Below, in pieces: positions 33,330-41,241 of a stretch of DNA of 64,000 bases (its first letter is position 1; each line of letters starts with the position of its first letter). The notes under the pieces were generated by a model. The model saw only the letters and a program-made list of their open reading frames with translations, was not told the origin of the DNA and made no database searches. The position numbers were made by a program, and so were the translations under genes. Source of the DNA: Sedimenticola hydrogenitrophicus (GTDB lineage Bacteria > Pseudomonadota > Gammaproteobacteria > Chromatiales > Chromatiaceae); NCBI RefSeq assembly GCF_029017505.1, contig NZ_JAQGEI010000022.1, positions 1 to 64,000 of the forward strand, given 5' to 3'.

Positions 33330-36253
33330 ACCTTGCTCCCCTTCTTCCTGCCCGGTTTTTTGCCCAACTGGCCGGCGAAAAACGCCAGCCAGCGGCCGCC
33401 CTGCACCTTCTGTCCGGGCAGCGGTTTCATGGCGCTGAACTGGGGCGATGTCTGGGCGGGCTCGTCCGCAGCCGCCTTGTAGATCTTCACCCGTACATCG
33501 AACCAGGCCGCCTGGCCGGTGACCGGATCGGAATTGGAGAGGTGTTCGCCCGATTCACAGGGCGGCAGCTCCTCCGGGATCAGGTGGTTCAACAAAAACC
33601 CCTTCTGTGACTCGTTGGCCTGGGGCGACAGCCCCCAGGAACCCGCCGCCTTGCCGATGGCATTCCAGGTCCAGACCGTACCCGGCTCCACCGCCTCCGA
33701 GTAACGGCACATACAGCGCACCTTGCCGGTGGGTGACTCGACCCAGATCCAGTCGCCGTCGTCGATACCCTTGGCATTCGCCAGGGCCGGATTGACGAAC
33801 AGGTAGTTGTGGGTGTGGATCTGCCGCAGCCAGGCGTTTTGCGAGTCCCAGGAGTGGTACATGGCCATCGGCCGCTGGGTCAGGGCGTTGAGCGGATACT
33901 CCTGGGTATCCACCAGCCTTGAGAGCAGCGGCTCGCTGTAGAACGGCAACGGATCGAAGTGCATCTCGACCCGTTTGCGCAGCCGCTCCGGCGGCTGGCG
34001 CCCCTTCCCCTTACCCTGGGCGGCGAGCCGGAACTTCTGCAACACCTCGGAGTAGAGATGAATGGTGATCGGCTCGGCGTAGCGGATCATGCCGTGGTTG
34101 CGCGCCCAATGCAGGTAGCCCTTGTTCCAGTTGCGCATGTACTGGTAGGACTTGGGCAGCTTGTAGTGGTAGTAGCAGTCGTTCTTCTGGTACATCTCCC
34201 ACTGCCGCGGGTTGGGCTCGCCCTTCAGAAACTTCTCACCGCCCTTGCCGCGCCAGCCGGCCAGGAAGCCGATGCCGGAGCCGGGCGAGGTCTCGTAGTT
34301 GGTGATGAAGTCCGGGTAGTCGCGGTATTTGCGCTCCCCCTTCTCATTGATGAAGGCGGGCAACTTGAGGCGGCTGCCCAGCTCCACCAGCACCTCCTGG
34401 AACGGCTTGCACTGACCGGTGGGCGGCACCACCGGGATGCGCACCGAATCCACCGGCCCCTCGAACTCGGAGATCGGCCGATCGAGCATGGAGAGGGCGT
34501 CATAACGCTCCAGATAGGTGGTATCCGGCAGCACCAGATCGGCGAAGGCCACGGTCTCCGACTGGAAGGCATCGCAGACGATCAGGAACGGGATCTTGTA
34601 CTCACCGCTCTCCTCGTCCTTGTCGGTGAGCATGTGGCGCACCTGCTCGGTGTTCATGGAGGAGTTCCAGGCCATGTTGGCCATGAACAGCAGCATGGTG
34701 TCGATCGGATAGGGGTCGCCGCGCCAGGCATTGGTGATGGCGTTGTGCATCAAGCCATGCACCGACAGCGGATACTCCCAGGAGAATGCCTTGTCCAGGC
34801 GCACCGCCTCGCCCTGCTCGTCGACGAACAGATCCTCCGGTTTCGCCGGCCAGCCCAGGGGCATGCCGTCCAGCGGGGTATTGGGCTTGACCGCGTCGGG
34901 CGAGTTGGGGGGCTTGGGACAGGGCGGAATCGGCCGCGGGAACGGCGCCTTGTGGCGGAATCCGCCGGGCCGGTCGATGGTGCCGAGCAGGGTCATCAGG
35001 ATGCTCAGGGCGCGGATCGACTGGAAGCCGTTGGAGTGGGCGGCGATCCCGCGCATGGCGTGAAAGGCCACCGGATTACCGGTGATCGATTCGTGCTCGT
35101 TCTCCCAGCTGTCGGTCCACTGGATCGGCAGTTCGATCTTCTGATCCCGTGCGGTGACGCCCATCTCGTGGGCCAGGCGGCGGATGGTGGCGGCCGGGAT
35201 GCCGGTAATCCCCTCGGCCCACTCCGGGGTGTACTCCTCCAGCCGATCCTTCAACAGCTGGAAGGCCGGTTTCACCTTGGTGCCATCTTCCAGCCGGAAC
35301 GACCCCAGCAGCCGGGGCTCGGTACCGGGGGTGTGGGTGGAGATCTCCTTGTCCAGATCACGGTCCCACCAGAGCTTGTTCTCGGGATCGAAACAGCCCT
35401 CCTCCACGTGCATCTCGAAACGGGAGAAGAGACCGTGATCATCGCGCCGGGGATCGTCCACCACCAGCTCGGCGGCATTCGAGTACTGGATCAGGAACTC
35501 GCGGTCGAACAGCCCCTGGTTGATCAGTTCGTGATTGATCGCCAGGATCAGTGCGCCGTCGGTGCCCGGCTTGATCGGCACCCACTCGTCGGCGATGGCC
35601 GAATAGCCGGAGCGGATCGGGTTGATGGAGATGAAGCGGCCGCCGCGGCGTTTGAACCTGGAGATGTGGATCTTCAGCGGATTGGAGTCGTGATCCTCGG
35701 CGGTGCCGATCATCACGAACAGCTTGGCGCGCTCCAGGTCCGGCCCGCCGAACTCCCAGAACGAACCGCCGATGGTATAGATCATCCCGGCCGCCATGTT
35801 GACCGAACAGAAGCCGCCGTGGGCGGCATAGTTGGGGGTGCCGAACTGCTTGGCGAACAGCCCGGTCAGGGCCTGCATCTGGTCCCGGCCGGTGAACAGG
35901 GCGAACTTCTTCGGGTCCTCGGCGCGGATCCGCGCCAGCCGTTCGGTGATCATCTCGAACGCCTGTTCCCAGGAGATCTCCTCGAACTCCGAGCTGCCCC
36001 GCTCCGCGTCCTGCCGACGCAGCAGGGGTTTGGTAATGCGCGCCGGCGAGTACTGCTTCATGATGCCGGAGGAGCCCTTGGCACAGATCACCCCCTGGTT
36101 ATGGGGATGCTTGGGATTGCCCTCGATGTGGCGGATCTCGCCATCGCGCAGCGTCACCCGGATACCGCAACGGCAGGCGCACATGTAGCAGGTGGTGGTC
36201 TTGACCTCCACACGGCCCAGGTCGTTGTCGGATTGGGTGGTTGGATCTTGCAT
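33326..36253 (-). CDS. soeA: sulfite dehydrogenase molybdenum catalytic subunit SoeA
   Basis: DMSO-reductase-family enzyme that oxidises sulfite directly to sulfate in the cytoplasm. I start at 36253 (MQDPTTQ, 975 aa), six bases after a GGGA; the open frame continues upstream to 36328. Features: TTCYMCACRCGIRVTLRDG and ICAKG, the N-terminal 4Fe-4S site; the molybdenum-ligand cysteine in AAHGGFCSVNMAAGM; DFVLPDT-like ADLVLPDTTYLERYDAL; and a C-terminal MGD-binding region RPMAMYHSWDSQNAWLRQIH. There is no Tat signal, which argues against thiosulfate, polysulfide or tetrathionate reductases of the periplasm. Its length and operon order suit SoeABC. The C-terminus is strongly basic (KKPGRKKGSK). 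Confidence 0.9.
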   Translation of the reverse strand: MQDPTTQSDNDLGRVEVKTTTCYMCACRCGIRVTLRDGEIRHIEGNPKHPHNQGVICAKGSSGIMKQYSPARITKPLLRRQDAERGSSEFEEISWEQAFEMITERLARIRAEDPKKFALFTGRDQMQALTGLFAKQFGTPNYAAHGGFCSVNMAAGMIYTIGGSFWEFGGPDLERAKLFVMIGTAEDHDSNPLKIHISRFKRRGGRFISINPIRSGYSAIADEWVPIKPGTDGALILAINHELINQGLFDREFLIQYSNAAELVVDDPRRDDHGLFSRFEMHVEEGCFDPENKLWWDRDLDKEISTHTPGTEPRLLGSFRLEDGTKVKPAFQLLKDRLEEYTPEWAEGITGIPAATIRRLAHEMGVTARDQKIELPIQWTDSWENEHESITGNPVAFHAMRGIAAHSNGFQSIRALSILMTLLGTIDRPGGFRHKAPFPRPIPPCPKPPNSPDAVKPNTPLDGMPLGWPAKPEDLFVDEQGEAVRLDKAFSWEYPLSVHGLMHNAITNAWRGDPYPIDTMLLFMANMAWNSSMNTEQVRHMLTDKDEESGEYKIPFLIVCDAFQSETVAFADLVLPDTTYLERYDALSMLDRPISEFEGPVDSVRIPVVPPTGQCKPFQEVLVELGSRLKLPAFINEKGERKYRDYPDFITNYETSPGSGIGFLAGWRGKGGEKFLKGEPNPRQWEMYQKNDCYYHYKLPKSYQYMRNWNKGYLHWARNHGMIRYAEPITIHLYSEVLQKFRLAAQGKGKGRQPPERLRKRVEMHFDPLPFYSEPLLSRLVDTQEYPLNALTQRPMAMYHSWDSQNAWLRQIHTHNYLFVNPALANAKGIDDGDWIWVESPTGKVRCMCRYSEAVEPGTVWTWNAIGKAAGSWGLSPQANESQKGFLLNHLIPEELPPCESGEHLSNSDPVTGQAAWFDVRVKIYKAAADEPAQTSPQFSAMKPLPGQKVQGGRWLAFFAGQLGKKPGRKKGSKV

Positions 36254-36451
36254 GGGCATTCCCGAATTCAAGGTATGATAAAAATCATTAATTAATCTTA
36301 TTCTAATATTCGCTTTGTTGCGCTGCAACTGCAGGGTTGTTTATGGAGACATGGAGTGAGTGAATGGCCCAAAAGGGTTTACCCTACCTTATAATTCATG
36401 GGTTTATGGAACTAATCAGCGGACACGGAACAGGGATTTAGCATAGCGGGC

Positions 36452-36735
36452 GGAGTCAAATGGCACTTACTTAAGCCAAGAACCACCGTCATCCCGGCGC
36501 AGGCCGGGATCCATATCCACCAATGGTGGTCGCTTCTCTGGATTATTCGCTTCGCTCACCCTTCGGGCCGACTTTCAGTCGTTCAACGCGCTTCGCGCTT
36601 TTGTCCGGCCTGCGCCGGAATGACGATCCACTTACTTTCACGGGAATAGACTGCCTAATTAAGTGCCATTCAGGTCAGTGTCAAATTTGATCAAGGAAAT
36701 GGGACATTTTATACGCCACTGTCCATCAAATTTGA
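36452..36735. repeat. composite palindromic repeat, copy 1
   Basis: Starts GGAGTCAAATGGCACTTAC, contains GTCATCCCGGCGCAGGCCGG near 36488 and its rough complement GGCCTGCGCCGGAATGAC near 36607, then AAGTGCCATT (36661-36670) and a second palindrome ending AAATTTGACTCCGACC. It shares all modules in the same order with copy 2 at 46101-46274. The 36513-36600 interior, including TCGCTTCGCTCACCCTTCGG, is unique to this copy. Confidence 0.8.
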
Positions 36736-36753
36736 CTCCGACCCCATCACGCA

Positions 36754-36836
36754 TTGTAGGGGCAGGCCCCTGTGCCTGCCCGATACCCGGGGCCCCGGAA
36801 ACATCGGGCAACCACAGGGGGTTGCCCCTACGCTAA
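36754..36836. repeat. palindromic TAGGGGCAGGC/GCCCCTACG repeat
   Basis: TTGTAGGGGCAGGCCCC begins the element and GGTTGCCCCTACGCTAAC ends it; inner arms GTGCCTGCCCGAT and ATCGGGCAACCAC pair imperfectly. It belongs to the GTAGGGGCG-type intergenic repeats found in many proteobacteria and lies directly after the composite element. Another of similar style is at 53463-53550. Confidence 0.7.
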
Positions 36837-36904
36837 CGTTGATGCTTGTAGTACCCGGCAGATTGGTCACGCATCCCCTGCAGACGTGGTTGTGCGCCAC
36901 AGGA

Positions 36905-37408
36905 CTAATAAGGCACCTGGGGACCACGCCAATCTGGTCCGATCGGCCTCGCACGGGCAATGGCAGCATCGGCGGAACCCCAGCCCTCACAACGGGTAGC
37001 CCCCTTACGACCCCGCCAGAAGTTGAGCCACCCCTTGCACAGGGCGTAGAAGTGGAAAAAACGCAGCGCCATACGACGCTGGCCGGATCGCAGCGGCTCG
37101 CGGCTGCAGATCAGCTTGTCGTCATACATGAAGCGCTCCGAAAGCCCGATCGCCCCCCAGGCCCGCACCCGGGTGTGTGTTCCAAGGGGCAGGCGGGGAC
37201 CCAACACCACCGCGTCCAACAGATCGCCCTCACCGCCGATGTAGCCGGGAACACTACCGTAGTTGAAGGGGCACGGCAGTGGTGAGACGAAATCAATATG
37301 CCCGCTGCTCCCACGCTTGAGAAAGCTGCCACGGGGGATCTCTATCACTACCTCCACCTCGGGCGGGTCCGCGGAAGGGTTCGCGTGTCGATTTTCAAGT
37401 GTTTGCAT
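36905..37408 (-). CDS. divergent family I inorganic pyrophosphatase
   Basis: A 167-residue protein resembling soluble pyrophosphatases (usually about 175 aa). EVVIEIPRGSFLKR matches the N-terminal strand, PCPFNYGSVPGYI the conserved NYG(YFI) segment, GEGDLLDAVVLG the metal-binding signature and YDDKLI the second acidic site; FFHFYALCKGWLNF matches FEHYKxLExGKW. The signature differs from DGDPLD: the first Asp is Glu. The C-terminal 30 residues are basic and not family-like. It could hydrolyse PPi, or have drifted to another role. The gene stands alone between soeA and the diguanylate cyclase gene. Confidence 0.75.
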   Translation of the reverse strand: MQTLENRHANPSADPPEVEVVIEIPRGSFLKRGSSGHIDFVSPLPCPFNYGSVPGYIGGEGDLLDAVVLGPRLPLGTHTRVRAWGAIGLSERFMYDDKLICSREPLRSGQRRMALRFFHFYALCKGWLNFWRGRKGATRCEGWGSADAAIARARPIGPDWRGPQVPY

Positions 37409-37588
37409 ACTTTAGAGGATAGCGGATATCCCCTGGCCGACAGGCCTGCCCTCAAGGCAGGCGACGCTGAAGTGGCCTCAACCGGTCCGTGCCGGTTGGT
37501 AGTCGTCTGGACTACTGCTTTAGATCAAGTACAAATCAGATCCGCTGAACTACCCTGACCTTGAGACGGAACCTATTCAGGAGTATTC

Positions 37589-39355
37589 ATGCAGGCCTTG
37601 CAAGGGGGTTACAACTATCTGCTGGTAGCCCTTTCCGTCATGGTAGCGATTGCATCCTCCTTTGTAGCCCTGACCAGCGTCACCCGGATCTATGCAACCA
37701 CAAACCGCAAATGGGACGTCATCTGGATCGCGGCCTTTGGGCTCAGTCTGGGGTCCGGCATCTGGGGTATGCATTTCATCGGCATGCTGGCATTCCATCT
37801 GCCGATCCCGGTTCACTATGACACCAGCCTGACACTGCTCTCCCTGATCCTGGCGGTAATCGTCTGTTCCCTGGCTGTCATTCCCATCCATTCAGGACAG
37901 GCGATCAATCCGGCAAAAGCGGTTCAGCTGGGCGCCATCGTGGGCTCCGGTATCGCCGGCATGCACTACACGGGCATGGCCGCCATGGTGCTGAATGCGC
38001 GCATGCAGCACGCCCTGCCCGTCGTCGTGCTGTCGGTGGTCATCGCCGTGGTAGTCTCGTCCATCGCCCTGTTGCTGATCAACCACTTCCGTGGTTCACC
38101 GACGTTCCACCAGTTGCGGCTGAAAATCATCGCCGCCATCATCATGGGCTTTGCGGTGGCATCGATGCACTACACCGCCATGCTGGGGGTGGATTTCTAT
38201 CCGGCCGGCGTTGACACAACCTTTACAGATTACCTCGATACCGGCCTGCTGGCGGCCATGGTGATCGTCATTGTCTCGCTGATCCAGGGCGGCGTATTTA
38301 CCACTACCCTGCTCGATGAATCCCATGAACTGACGATCAAGCGGGCCGAAACGGCCTCCGCACTCTATGACGTGCTGGCGGTTGCCCATGGCGGCAGGCC
38401 GCTACGGGAAATCCTGGACAGATCGCTCAACATCATTCTCAACGTCCGGTGGCTGGCGGTGGAATCCAAGGGGAGCATTTTCCTGACCGATCGGTCCGAG
38501 AACAGCCTGGTGATGACCGCTTCACATAATCTGGGCGCCGCGCTATTGGCCAAATGTGACCGGGTTGATTTCGGCACCTGTCTGTGCGGCATGGCCGCAC
38601 AGCAACGGCAGATCGTATACAAATCTGAACTGGACCATGACCATGCAACGCAGCTATCCGGCATGCAGCCACACGGCCACTACTGCATTCCAATACTGGA
38701 CAAGCAGTGGACCCTGGGCGTCATCAATCTCTATGTCAAACATGGCCACCAACAGTCCCCCGTCGAGGTGCAGTTCCTCGAATCCGTATCGAACGCACTC
38801 GCCAGCGTGATCAAACAGAAACAGGTGGAGCAGGCGCTTGAGCAGATGTCCTATGAGGATCCATTGACCGGCATAGCCAACCGCAGGAAGTTCAAAGACA
38901 CCATCGACCGGGCGGTAAAACTCGGCACACGTGGTGGCGACGGGTTCGGCTTGCTGCTGATTGATCTGGACTGGTTCAAACCGGTCAATGACCGGTACGG
39001 CCATGAGGTGGGCGACCGCCTGCTGATCGCCGTCTGCCGGAGAATCCAAAAATGCCTGAGGGAGACGGATCTGCTGGCGCGGATGGGGGGTGACGAGTTT
39101 GCCGTATTGCTGGATTTCATCAGCGGCCGGGAGGCCATTCGGCAGATTGCCGACAGGATCATGAGTGCGCTGCTCGAGCCCTTCCCTATCGACCAGCATG
39201 CAATTGAAATTGGCGCCAGCATCGGTGCCTGCATCTTTCCGGCACATGGCAACACACCCGACGAACTACTCAAGCAGGCCGATGTGGCGCTCTACCAGGC
39301 CAAGGAGCGGAGATCGGAAGTTCGCTTCGCCCAGGAGGCAGCCAATACCCGCTAA
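37589..39355 (+). CDS. MHYT-GAF-GGDEF membrane diguanylate cyclase
   Basis: A predicted c-di-GMP synthase of 588 residues. The N-terminal MHYT sensor has seven helices with three MHYT-like motifs (GIWGMHFIGM, AGMHYTGMAA, ASMHYTAMLG), thought to bind a metal and sense O2, CO or NO. From about 250 a GAF-like domain follows (LDRSLNIILNVRWLAVESKGS ... HCI-type YCIPILDKQWTLGVINLY), then a GGDEF domain (DPLTGIANRRKF, LIDLDWFKPVNDRYGHEVGD, MGGDEFAVLLD). The catalytic GGDEF is intact; no EAL domain. A ribosome site (CAGGAG) precedes the ATG. It stands by itself. Confidence 0.94.
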   Translation: MQALQGGYNYLLVALSVMVAIASSFVALTSVTRIYATTNRKWDVIWIAAFGLSLGSGIWGMHFIGMLAFHLPIPVHYDTSLTLLSLILAVIVCSLAVIPIHSGQAINPAKAVQLGAIVGSGIAGMHYTGMAAMVLNARMQHALPVVVLSVVIAVVVSSIALLLINHFRGSPTFHQLRLKIIAAIIMGFAVASMHYTAMLGVDFYPAGVDTTFTDYLDTGLLAAMVIVIVSLIQGGVFTTTLLDESHELTIKRAETASALYDVLAVAHGGRPLREILDRSLNIILNVRWLAVESKGSIFLTDRSENSLVMTASHNLGAALLAKCDRVDFGTCLCGMAAQQRQIVYKSELDHDHATQLSGMQPHGHYCIPILDKQWTLGVINLYVKHGHQQSPVEVQFLESVSNALASVIKQKQVEQALEQMSYEDPLTGIANRRKFKDTIDRAVKLGTRGGDGFGLLLIDLDWFKPVNDRYGHEVGDRLLIAVCRRIQKCLRETDLLARMGGDEFAVLLDFISGREAIRQIADRIMSALLEPFPIDQHAIEIGASIGACIFPAHGNTPDELLKQADVALYQAKERRSEVRFAQEAANTR

Positions 39356-39782
39356 CCGACCGGCCACCCTGGCTAGGAGCCTAAGTGGCGCGGCTATTTC
39401 ATTTAGGTATTTCGGATGAGCTTGCCCACCCGAAGGCCAACTGGCATCGGCGCATAGCAGCCGTTGGCTTGGATATGTATGAAAGTCAGTGATCGACATG
39501 AAGCAGACGCTCATCTTGTGGCTGTTCAACCAGGTTGGCGGCTGATAAACTCAGGAATATTAAGGAATAAACTTCTATGGGCGGGATGTCTTACTCCAAA
39601 AGTATCCTAGATACAGAACATGGATAGGTAAATGTGTCGGAATCATAAAAATATTCTACAGCTGTATATTGCGCAGGAGTTGTTTAGATAATGCGTAACG
39701 CATCTAGAACGAACGCTACGCTCGTTCTGTTGCTAACGTTAGCCGCAAGAAATGCTCATTCCAAGTCAGGGGAATATGAAAA
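39356..39782. other. 427-bp intergenic region with palindrome cluster
   Basis: No convincing gene is present. Its right-hand third holds three adjacent perfect palindromes (39691-39743); the left part shows nothing I can name. Base composition turns A+T-rich toward the low-GC patch that follows. Confidence 0.5.
39691..39743. repeat. cluster of three adjacent palindromes
   Basis: ATGCGT-A-ACGCAT (39691-39703), AGAACGA-N9-TCGTTCT (39706-39728) and GCTAACGTTAGC (39732-39743) follow each other with three-base gaps, about 40 bp before the truncated PIN ORF. They may be operators, a recombination end, or a mobile-element remnant. Confidence 0.6.
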
Positions 39783-40094
39783 ATGGCGGATAGCTCAAAC
39801 AAACAACTAGAACAGGTTTTCTTGGTTCAGGAAATTCTTCCTGATACGACAGAATTTTTTGAGGAGGAACCTCAAGAGATCGAAGCTGCCATCGGCGATG
39901 CCGACATAGTTCTAGATACAAATGTATTGCTAATCCCCTTTGGCGCTGGCGCCGCCAGCCTGATAGAGATCGTTAAGGTCTATTCCGAGATCAAGGGACG
40001 GAAAAGGCTCTACGTTCTAGCACAAGTAGCAGGGGAGTTTGTTAAGAATCGACCATCTAAGCTTGCTCAGCGTCTGGCAAGTTCACCCAAATAA
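39783..40094 (+). pseudogene. truncated PIN-like (DUF4935 type) protein
   Basis: The 103-codon ORF has an acidic lead (FFEEEPQEIEAAIGDADI) followed by VLDTNVLLIPFGAGAASL and RLYVLAQVAGEFVKNRPSK, which resembles the opening of PIN_8/DUF4935 nuclease domains (VLDTNVLLxxY...xxPHQVAxEFxxNR). The catalytic acids that should follow in the rest of a PIN domain (another 80-150 residues) are missing, as the frame stops at 40094. Either a disrupted PIN gene or a very small variant. AGGGGAATATGAAAA ahead of the ATG can serve as a ribosome site. Confidence 0.55.
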
Positions 40095-40153
40095 ATTGTT
40101 ATTGCCTTCGTGATTATATTTTTTGTAATCGATTAATCAAATCAGGATGGTTT

Positions 40154-40750
40154 ATGTTTAAAATTATTTTTTCCACTATTACTGCAACTATCATAATTAT
40201 CACTTTCGTCGCTTCGATGTTTATAAATAGTATATTGGGAATATTCGGGCTAGTCTCTACCTCGCTTGACTCGTTGAATAGCCTACAAGAGTCAAAAGAA
40301 ATAATGGAAAAGATGAAAAAGCGCCATAAAGATAAAAAGCTAAACTTGCCGAAAAAATTTGTAAAACGTTCTAGTAAAAAAATTGCATCTTCAGCAGTTA
40401 CTGCAGCAACCATTGGAACCGCCGGGGTTGTAATTACAGTGGCAGGCCTCGAAGTTTATGATTACTGTGAGGACAGAAAAGAGTTACATGAAGATGAAAA
40501 TATATTATTTAAAACAAACTCCGAGTTTGATTATACGCAGTGTCTTGCCGATGCAAAAAATGATTCGAATGAAATAATTATTTCTGTAAAAAAAGCTGTT
40601 CCAGAAATGGTTGATTCCGCATGGGAAGATACTAAAGACATTAGTAATGAAATGTGGGCGTTTACTAAAAAGATTAGTACTGAAACATGGAGTTCGGCAA
40701 CTAGTGCTGGCGGAAAACTGTGGCAATCACTTACAGACTGGGTTAACTAA
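40154..40750 (+). CDS. low-GC orphan protein with N-terminal membrane helix
   Basis: A 198-residue ORF with A+T-rich codons unlike its surroundings. One strong TM segment (about 6-30), then a lysine-rich patch (KEIMEKMKKRHKDKKLNLPKK), a second hydrophobic Ala/Gly/Val-rich stretch (about 78-98), and an acidic helical C-terminus rich in Trp (EMWAFTKKISTETWSS). The ribosome site AGGATGG lies before the ATG. No family recognised. The last codons (40724-40743) are identical over 20 bases to part of an intergenic repeat at 46330-46349. Confidence 0.6.
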   Translation: MFKIIFSTITATIIIITFVASMFINSILGIFGLVSTSLDSLNSLQESKEIMEKMKKRHKDKKLNLPKKFVKRSSKKIASSAVTAATIGTAGVVITVAGLEVYDYCEDRKELHEDENILFKTNSEFDYTQCLADAKNDSNEIIISVKKAVPEMVDSAWEDTKDISNEMWAFTKKISTETWSSATSAGGKLWQSLTDWVN

Positions 40751-40917
40751 GACAGATAATTTTCAATTTTTATAAAAGCTCTAACAATAACTGGCTGATA
40801 CAGGGCATGGGCATCGCGGCGATACCGACGGGGTTGTACGCTTGGCGTTGGTCGAAGCACGGATACTGTAGAAGAAACGGAAATCGGTTGCAAATTCGAC
40901 GAACAGTGAGGGAACCA

Positions 40918-41112
40918 ATGAACCTAGATGATCTGAAGCGTTTATCGAAGCATGTAAGTGAGAAGAGCGAAAACCTGGGGAAGCAAGCACAGGAGGCCGT
41001 CACTCGCGTTAGAAAGCGCGGCGTGAAAGAAACGCTAAATGATGCCGTAGAGGCCGTCACCGACAGTGCGAGCGAACTCACAAACAATGCTGAAAACAGA
41101 CATCCGATTTGA
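40918..41112 (+). CDS. small helical hypothetical protein
   Basis: A 64-residue ORF starting at 40918, eight bases after GAGGGA. It is amphipathic and charged (LKRLSKHVSEKSENLGKQAQ, TLNDAVEAVTDSASELTNNA), predicted helical, with no hydrophobic segment. An in-frame extension upstream to 40807 includes a hydrophobic MGIAAIPTGLYAWRWSKHG, so the full gene may be 101 codons. Unrecognised; moderate confidence that it is expressed. Confidence 0.4.
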   Translation: MNLDDLKRLSKHVSEKSENLGKQAQEAVTRVRKRGVKETLNDAVEAVTDSASELTNNAENRHPI

Positions 41113-41241
41113 ATCATGTCTGAGCTTATCTGCCACAAAGGCCCTGCTATCCGTGACATGAATCTTGTCGACCTGCATTGACCGTAAATCCCCGCCCTCC
41201 GATCGAGGCACCCGGAATCCCACCTGGGCGGATTATGGGAA

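Larger units (their letters stand above)
36254..36904. other. 651-bp intergenic region upstream of soeA, repeat-rich
   Basis: It contains the soeA promoter region (A+T-rich at about 36275-36310), a composite palindromic element (36452-36735) and a second palindrome (36754-36836). No gene is supported. Confidence 0.6.

Noticed and set aside
33326-36253. Thiosulfate/polysulfide or tetrathionate reductase instead of SoeA
   Set aside because: Those catalytic subunits carry a Tat signal for export, which is missing here; the order A-B-C, subunit lengths and sulfur-oxidation context match SoeABC better. Phylogeny would settle it.
33959-36295. A 778-codon open frame on the plus strand opposite soeA, and similar long antisense frames opposite aprA, uup, ispG, herA and aceF
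   Set aside because: They mirror G+C-rich codon use of the true genes, have low-complexity translations rich in Gly, His, Leu and Gln, and lack ribosome sites and recognisable domains.
39691-40800. Possible integron cassette array (palindromes and CTAACAA-like sequences near small ORFs)
   Set aside because: The palindromes do not fit the GTTRRRY / RYYYAAC core sites of attC, gaps between the ORFs are too short for attC sites, and no integrase is visible.
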